Source of the DNA: Strigamia acuminata | Taxonomy: Eukaryota > Arthropoda > Chilopoda > Geophilomorpha > Linotaeniidae | Assembly: GCA_949358305.1 (NCBI GenBank) | Contig: OX442320.1 | Coordinates: 6,962,259 to 7,022,258 of the forward strand | DNA length: 60,000 nucleotides | Reading direction: 5' to 3' | Part shown: positions 53,176 through 60,000 of the stretch, piece after piece | Position numbering within the stretch: position 1 is the stretch's first letter | How the letters are laid out: each line of letters begins with the position of its first letter | Notes under the pieces: model-generated | Database searches by the model: none | What the model was told of the DNA's origin: nothing | The model's input: only the letters and a program-made list of their open reading frames with translations | Translations under genes and position numbers: made by a program

Positions 53176-54277
53176 ATGGTACCAGCACTGGCACTCACCT
53201 TCATCCTCGTCCTGGGTGGCCAGTCAGCTTCCGCCAGTTCAATAAGACAGAGTATCTCAAACGGGCAACAGAAATCGAGTCGAGAAGACTACAACTCGCT
53301 GTCCTGCAATCGTCGTGATAATTGGTGGATGACAACAACAGTAGGATCAACTGAAATAGAAAAATCTGACATCACACTCAAGAAAATTAATTCTTCTTTT
53401 AATTTGACAGAAAGAAACAATAGTTGAACGTGACGGTTACGGCAAGTCGTGTTACCTCACGAGTGATTGCAGTTTGTTATGGTCAGGCTTGAAATGTAAA
53501 TCGTGGCAGTGCGTTTGTCCAATCGATTGGAAGCCAAATTACATCACACACCGCTGCGAATACACATTCAGTACCGGTAAGTAAACATTAATACTCGGCG
53601 TGCGAGTGAATGAATATTTGATCCGAATATGTACCACTCTCAGGCGACGGAAAAGTACAACCCTTTCCAAGCTTCGCAATAGTAGTCATCGTCGTGTTAA
53701 TGGTCATATTTCTTGGTTATACAATAGTAACCTGTATCAAAGATAGGTAACTTGGATCTTGGCTACTTTCCTTTCGTTATTTACATATACGCGTGTTTAA
53801 GTGGTTCCAATCGTGTCGATCAATCCCCATGGGAAACTATACCTTATAGAGAAGCGGAGGTTAGCACGGAGCAAAGGTGGGCCGAACAAGATCGTTCATC
53901 AGCCAATCATTTGCCGCCCGTTGGAGTGTCGGCCTTAACGAATACGAGCAGCACTCTCAATTTACTGGACGTACAGGCCGATTTCCCGCCGGACTACACC
54001 GATGTTTACATGCAAGCACCGCAAGAAAAAGCGGACCAACTGAATAACGAATTACCAACTTACGATGAAGTGGAAAAGCAACCCGAGGTAAAGTTGTGAC
54101 AAGAAAAACAATGTGAACAATAGAAAACAATGCTTTGACGAGTTCGAGTTTTGATTTTCTTTGATTTTTGTCTATTTCCAGTGGCATTCGCAGCCCGTGT
54201 TTGTCATCACACCGCATTCGTCAGGGGAAGAGCCAGGGCCGCAGTCAGTAAACCGGACGCCTGGACCAAAATCCTAA
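53176..54277 (+). CDS. Array copy G: single-module receptor-like member
   Basis: Signal peptide region MVPALALTFILVLGGQSASA; linker; then an intron (GTAGGA...TTGACAG) that corresponds to coding sequence in A, D, E and F. The next exon carries one EB-like module, SCYLTSDCSLLWSGLKC...CVC. Module 1 and module 2 of other copies are absent. Membrane helix AIVVIVVLMVIFLGYTIVTC; tail with FPPDYTDVYM and LPTYDEVEKQPE; next exon WHSQPVFVITPHSSGEEPGP running to TAA 54275-54277 (the donor GCA|GTAAG of E is mutated to GCAGTCAG, so the exon extends). Compact: about 1.1 kb. Confidence 0.7.
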
Positions 54278-54648
54278 TTTTCGACACCTTAGAAAACCAA
54301 AAATACATGACATTCAGTATCAGCTTCCCGTGTACACGATCGCAATCATCTTTCAATGATTTTGACATTTAATTTGCTCAAAACTTGATTGTAATAAAAA
54401 GTATAAAAGAGTCTTTCCTGAGACTAGGAAATAAACTAATATCCGAATGGTTGCTAATGTTATTTCTATGAATAAACGCCACAAAAATTACTCTTTATAA
54501 CTGATTGATGGATTTGTTTTGCCATTCATTTGGCTCGCATTGCTTATCACATTGCTTATCACAGATTAGCTATCAACTTGTTAGCTCAACACTTTTCAAA
54601 TCCAATACACCAGTGAGAAAAATACCTGTCTCGCCACAACACAACGCA
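54278..54648 (+). promoter_or_regulatory. Promoter and leader of copy H
   Basis: TATAAAAG at 54402-54409, then the conserved AGACTAG, TTGATTTGTTT-like and TATCAACTTGTTA leader elements, ending ACAACGCAATG. Confidence 0.55.
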
Positions 54649-56269
54649 ATGACAATGGTACTGGCACCGGCACTCAACTTCATCCTAGTCCTGTGTTGCC
54701 AGCCAGCTTCAGCCAGTTCACTAAGACAGAATATCCCGAACGTTCAACATAAATCTAGCCGAGAAGACTACAACTCGCTTTCCAGTAATCGTCCTGTCAA
54801 TCCGATGCCCACAACAGTAGGATCAACTAAAATAGATGAATATGATATTATGCAGGAAAAATTAAATTCTATTTTAAATTTGACAGCAAGCAACAATAGT
54901 TGTCCCTGACGGTTATGGCGCGTCGTGTATTGTCAAGTATAATTGCCGTTGGTTTAACATGGTATGTAAATCGAAACAGTGCGTTTGTCCAGACAATTAT
55001 CTGCCAAATTTCAACACTAATAATTGCGAATGTAAGTATACATTAATATACTGCGTGCGAGTGAATGAATTTTTTATACAAATACTTGTATGTGTAAATT
55101 AGATGTCAGTCACGTCACCTCGGACAAAACCCCCTCAACTACAAAAACCCCCCAACAACAAAAACCCGCCAACAACAAAGAAAAAATATGGCTCGGCGGC
55201 TCGTTAGGGCCCATACTTGTTTCCGGGGGAATTTACGCTTGTGTCACTCTGATGAAGTGGTTGAGGTAACTTGGGCCTTGGCTACTTTCCTTCCCGGAAT
55301 TTACACATTTGCATGTTTAAGGCAGTTCAATCAATCATCAGAGCCTGATAGTGATACAGGAGTGTTAGGCTTAACGGACACGAGCAATACTGTCAACTTA
55401 GTGGGCGGACAGGCAGATTTGCCGCCGGGTTATACCGACAGTTACATGCGAACCCCGCAAGAAAAAGCGGACGGACAGAATAAGAAATTACCAACTTACG
55501 ATGAAGTGATGGAGCAATCCGAGGTAGAGTTATGACGGGGAAAACAACTAGCTGCATACAAAAATTAAAATAACAATTTTAGTTTAAGTGTATTTTAAGT
55601 TTTAACATGGGTTTAAACAGGAAATGATGTCATTTTTGGTTTAAAATTGAAGTAAAACACAAAATATTTAAGTTTTTGAATGCAGCTACTGTAAATAACA
55701 TAAAACAATACTCGTTATTAACCGTTTGACGCGTTGAAGTTTTCATTTTTTTGATTTTTGCTTATTTGCAGTGGAATTCGCGGCCAGTGTTTGTCATCAC
55801 ACCGCATTCGTCAGGGGAAGAGCCAGGGCCGCAGTAAGAACTTTAGATACAAACAAAAAATGACTTTTGCCCCAAAAAATGCAATTTTTTAAAAAAAAAT
55901 TGCATTTTATATCCAAAAAGAGGGGGAAATAACTCGATTTTATACCAACAAAATGGAGAAAAAAATCCAAATATCCAATTGGACACACTGCCTACACATG
56001 ACACGAGTGTGACATCACCAAAATGTCATTACTGTATTAGCGACACCGCAACGACAAAACAATGCAAATTCTACCTTTCTAAAGTTTCCATTTTTCATTT
56101 TCTGTAAAATAGTGGCTTCTTCAGAGCCCCAACGCCCGGTGCACCCGGAGCCTTCGGGCCCACCGCTCCCGCCTCACCGTCGACATTAAGAACCGATGAT
56201 CAATCGCAAAATCCCGACTTCCACGTCGACTATTCTGTACAAATCACGATTAGGGGAACCCTCGACTAA
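54649..56269 (+). CDS. Array copy H: single-module receptor-like member with Thr/Pro/Gln stalk
   Basis: Signal peptide from MTMVLAPALNFILVLCCQPA; linker; short intron; one EB-like module SCIVKYNCRWFNMVC...CVC; stalk TPSTTKTPQQQKPANNKE, much longer and low-complexity; membrane helix GGSLGPILVSGGIYACVTLM; tail with LPPGYTDSYM (PPxY) and LPTYDEVMEQSE. Spliced tail exons follow at about 55772 (WNSRPVFVITPHSSGEEPGP) and 56112 (GFFRAPTPGAPGAFGPTAPA, then DQSQNPDFHVD), TAA 56267-56269. Read-through at the first tail donor gives VEL and TGA. Confidence 0.7.
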
Positions 56270-56539
56270 TGAACACTGTAGGAATAGATTGATCCAGTAA
56301 ATTAAAATAAAACAATTCCTTTTAACGAACAATGATTGTCATTTATAGAAACCAACTTGTACAGTTTTTCTTTGTAACAAGACCAAACTATGATACCTCC
56401 TGTATTTATTTAATTCTTAATTAATAAAAAATGTAAGAGAGTTTTGTACTGCAACCAGAAAACAAACTGACACATCTGAATGGCGGCTTAGTTGTCTGGA
56501 ATGGTGTTATGAGTACTAGGCTTAGGTACAAATTTATAC

Positions 56540-56930
56540 GGTAATACATTAAACAGATGCTACTGTAAATGCTATACGACGATAAAGTTGCTGACGGGTC
56601 ATATCACTATTCAATTTTGTATAAAATCATCCCAAAAGAAACTTAATTTATATTTTTTTGTTCTCCCCATTTTTAATCAATTCCCCTCACTTCTCATTGG
56701 CCACAAATACGACAAACATGGGGCCTTACATTAAGAGCGGATTGATAGGTTCTCGCAGGTGCAGGACCCCATGTGGGTTGTGGGGGGCCCTAATTTCCAA
56801 AAATTAAAAAAAAGAAAATTTTCAAATGACTCTCCAGAAATGGCTGCAAGAAGGTCCACACAGATCCATAATTTCTTGCAGTTCTCGCAGCAGTGATCAA
56901 AACTTGCGAAAACCCTCGGTAAACGTCCTA
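56540..56930 (+). pseudogene. Relic of a copy-C-like gene
   Basis: GATGCTACTGTAAATGC and ACGATAAAGTTGCTGACGGG match exon 3 of copy C (about 43195-43245). The following 300 bp match C's next intron, including GGGGCCTTACATTAAGAGCG. No start, no other exon. The rest of 56270-57232 is spacer and the leader of copy I. Confidence 0.7.
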
Positions 56931-57232
56931 TTAAACTAACGTTTTACAACGGTTTGGAGACATTTTTAATGAGATTCTCAAGAATGATAATTAATGATGC
57001 AATAAGAATGCAATTGAATTCACAATGCATTAATTCAAACATCAGGTCAATCTTCAGACATGCAGTGAACAAATTGCGCAAAGTTTATCTTTCTAACTGA
57101 TCGATTGATTTGTTTCGTCATTTATTCCACCCACGTTGCTTTTAGTTAATAGTTATCAGTGATGAGCTATCAACTTGTTATCTAAACAAATCCAATAAAT
57201 TTGTTGAGAAAAATACCTGGTTCCACAACGCA

Positions 57233-58985
57233 ATGGCGCCAGCACTGGCACTCATCTTTATCCTCGTCCTGGCTGGCCAGTCAGCTTCAGCCAGTTCAAT
57301 AGGACAGAGTATCTCAAACGGTCAACATAAATCGATCCGAGAAGACTACAACCCGCTTTCCCGCAATCGTCGTGAATCGTGGTGGTGGATGACAACAGTA
57401 GGTTCAACTAATAGATAAATCTGATATCACACAAAAAAATTAATTCTTGTTTAAATTTGACAGAAATCAACATTAGGTGAACGTGACAGTTACATCAAGT
57501 CGTGTAAAACCGATAGTGATTGCAGTGTACTATATTCAGGCATGTGGTGTCAATCGAGACAGTGCGCTTGTCCATCCTATAAGAAGCCAAATTACGTCAC
57601 ACAAAGCTGCGAATACAAAGGTAAGTACACATTAATACCCGGCGTGCGAGTGAATGAATATTTGATCCGAATATGTACAACTCTCTGACAACTCCTATAA
57701 GACAACAAAGAAAGACCCCTCGGAAGCCTCGAAATAGGAGTCATCGTCTTTGGATCGATCTGTGGCCTTGTCACGGTTGGTTGGATAATAGTGAAATTGT
57801 AGGTAACTTGGATCTTGGCTACTTTCCTTTCGTTATTTACATATTTGCGTATTTAAGGTGTGACGATAGTTCCGATCGTTCTAATCTACCACTAGATGAG
57901 CGTATGCGACGTTATACAGAAGCGAGGGCGATAATACGTAGGATGGAGGAAAGGTCGGCCGAACGACAACGTGCATTAGCCAATGGATTGCCGCCCGTTA
58001 GTGTGTCGGCCTTAACGAACACGAGCAGCAGTTTCCATGCACGACCTGGCAATCGTAACGATCAATACGTAGAGGAATTTCTACGACCTTATAGAGAAGG
58101 GGAGGCTAGTATGTACCAAAGGTGGGCCGAAGAAGATCGTGCATCAACCAATGATTTGCCGCCCGATTTCCCGCCGGACTACACTGATGTTTACATGGAA
58201 GCACCGCAAGAAAAAGCGGACGAACAGGAAAATGAATTACCAACTTACGATCAAGTGGAAAAGCAACCCGAGGTAGAGTTGTGACAAGAAAAACAATGTG
58301 AACAATAGCAAACAAGCCAATGCTTTGGCGAGTTCAAGTTTTGATTTTCTTTGATTTTTGTTTATTTCCAGTGGAATTCGCAGCCCGTGTTTGTCATCAC
58401 ACCGCATTCGTCAGGGGAAGAGCCAGGACCGCAGTAAGCAAATCGGACGCCCGGACCAAAATTCTAATTTTCGACACCTCAGAAAACAAAAAATACATGA
58501 CATTCAGTGTCAGCTATTTTTGGTTTCTTTTAAGTCCACTTCATTGGAGCAAGAGATTTTTTTTTTGCTCACAAAATGGCGCTTGCACCAAAATAGGAAG
58601 AAAAACGTGATTTTATACTAAAACAAATTGGAAAAATTTTATGGTCAGGACAATGGGGCAGCAAGGGCCTTGGGTGCGGCAGGGTCTTGGGGGCGGCAGG
58701 TAAGGTGCAAAGTCTCATGGGCCACCAATTGTACCCGGACGTCAGGGAAGCCAGAAACATCCCTCCGACAAAGTAATACAAATTCCACCATTCTAATGTT
58801 TTCACTTTTCTTTTCTGTAAAATAACAGCTCGTTCGGCGCCGCCGGAGCCTCAGCCCACTGGGAAGAGCGAGACTCATCGTTGAGTTTAAGAACTGATGA
58901 CCATCAATTGCAAAATCACGGCTACCACGTCGATCGTTCTGAAAGCGATGGACATACAAATCATGATTATGGTACCTTCGACTAA
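57233..58985 (+). CDS. Array copy I: single-module member, truncated after the membrane helix
   Basis: Signal peptide MAPALALIFILVLAGQSASA; linker; intron (GTAGGT...TTGACAG); EB-like module SCKTDSDCSVLYSGMWC...CAC; membrane helix IGVIVFGSICGLVTVGWIIV. In the frame set by the previous junction, the membrane exon ends LVKL-like residues and TAG at 57800-57802, directly at the donor, because it is 11 nt shorter than in E. The downstream tail exons are nevertheless fully open: 57857-58270 with two related blocks (EERSAERQRALANGLPP and RWAEEDRASTNDLPP), FPPDYTDVYM and LPTYDQVEKQPE; about 58371 WNSQPVFVITPHSSGEEPGP; and about 58839 SFGAAGASAHWEERDSSLSL to TAA 58983-58985. Either the stop is recent, or another splice choice rescues the tail. 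Confidence 0.65.
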
Positions 58986-59375
58986 TCATCATAATGTAAA
59001 TTAAAATCAAACAAACCATTATAACGCACAATTGATTAACATTTATAGAAACCAACTTGTATGTACAGTTCTTGTTAAAAAACCAAGCTGTGGTACCTCT
59101 TGTACATAATTCTTAATTAATACAAATTAAATGCTAGCTGATAGTCGTTTCTCTTTCGGTACAACTTCATAACATTAATTCACACATTGAAACAATCATC
59201 AGACTTGCAGTGAATAAATTGCGTGAAGTTTAATCTTTCTAACTGATTAATTGATTTGTTTCGTCATTTATTCCACCCACCTTTATTTTAGTTATCAGTT
59301 ATCAGTGATTAGATATCAACTTGTTATCTAAACAAATCCAATACATTTGTTGAGAAAAATTGGTTCCACAACGCA
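58986..59375 (+). other. Spacer and promoter of copy J
   Basis: 3' flank shared with other copies, then the conserved leader with TTGATTTGTTTCGTCATTTA and TATCAACTTGTTA. Confidence 0.5.
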
Positions 59376-60000
59376 ATGGCACTAGCACTGGCACTCACCT
59401 TCATCCTCGTCCTGTGTTGCCAGTCAGCTTCAGCCAGTTCAATCAGACAGAGTATCTCAAACGGTCAACATAAATCCAGCCAAGAAGACCACAACCCGCT
59501 TTCCCGCAATCGTCGTGAAACAGTAGGATCAACTGAAATAGATAAATCTGACATCACACACAAAAAAATTAATTCTTCTTTAAATTTGACAGAAAGGGAC
59601 AATAGTTGAACTTTACGGTTACGGCAAGTCGTGTAATACTACGAGTGATTGCAGTTGGTTATGGTCAGGCCTGGTGTGTGAATCGAAACGGTGCGTTTGT
59701 CCAGTCTTTAAGCGGCCAGAGTACCTCACAGAAACCTGCGTTTACGAAGGTAAGTACACACATTAATACACGGCGTGCGAGTGAATGAATTTTTCATCCG
59801 AATATGTACAACTCTCAGATAAAAATGAAGGACCCCTCACAAACTTCGGAATTGAAATCATCATCGTGATATCGTTCATACTCTTTGTCGCGTTTGGTTG
59901 CTTAGTGATCAGATGTATCAGATCTAGGTAACTTGTATCTTGGCTACTTTCCTTTCCTTATTTATATATTTGCGTGTTTAAGTTGTTCCGACTGCGTAGG
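59376..60000 (+). CDS. Array copy J, cut by window end
   Basis: Signal peptide MALALALTFILVLCCQSASA; linker; intron GTAGGA...TTGACAG; one EB-like module SCNTTSDCSWLWSGLVC...CVC; membrane helix IEIIIVISFILFVAFGCLVI; donor in the normal phase (RSR|GTAACT). The first 18 nt of the tail exon are visible before the window ends. Same plan as G and H. Confidence 0.7.

Noticed and set aside
53752-54099. Open frames beginning MDLGYFPFVIYIYACL, seen before several tail exons
   Set aside because: They read through the conserved 55-nt intron; splicing from the membrane exon gives the correct phase, so these are retained-intron frames.

Overview
The window is nuclear DNA from an animal, most probably an arthropod (inference). 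It is AT-rich, genes are split by many short GT-AG introns, several genes have clear animal orthologues, and a CYP4-type P450 relic is present. I cannot name the species.

The left part (1-22 kb) is compact housekeeping sequence. It holds the 3' end of a HIP1/HIP1R gene (+), a PAXIP1/PTIP gene with six BRCT regions and a very long glutamine-rich exon (-), an OGFOD2-type oxygenase (-) that shares a 167-bp divergent promoter with a PARN/PNLDC1-type nuclease (+), a small unidentified gene, and a complete SERCA calcium pump (+). A possible alternative last exon for SERCA lies 2.2 kb further down.

The middle (22-39 kb) is repeat-rich. It contains a 0.53-kb element flanked by an 11-bp direct repeat, an inverted-orientation 51-bp minisatellite, a 139-bp hAT-type MITE with 16-bp terminal repeats and an 8-bp target duplication, an NXT1/p15 mRNA-export gene, a CutA-like gene with frame breaks, a CYP4 pseudogene with several lesions and a 1.4-kb foldback element in one intron, a possible spliced non-coding transcript carrying a 23-bp tandem array, and a Kazal-like inhibitor with reduced cysteines.

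The right part (40.3-60 kb) is the most unusual. It is a tandem array of eight intact or near-intact genes, one gene cut by the window end, and three relics, all on the + strand. They encode secreted-then-anchored cysteine-rich proteins: signal peptide, Ser/Asn-rich linker, one to three cysteine modules of EB-like spacing, one transmembrane helix, and a cytoplasmic tail. The tail carries a PPxY and an LPxY motif in five copies and continues through two further conserved exons. Two copies stop right after the membrane helix. The promoter, 5' leader and a 55-56-nt tail intron are strikingly conserved. I know no named family matching this architecture. A fast-evolving receptor family with WW-domain (for example Nedd4-type) adaptors and tail-less decoys is an inference, not a demonstrated function.
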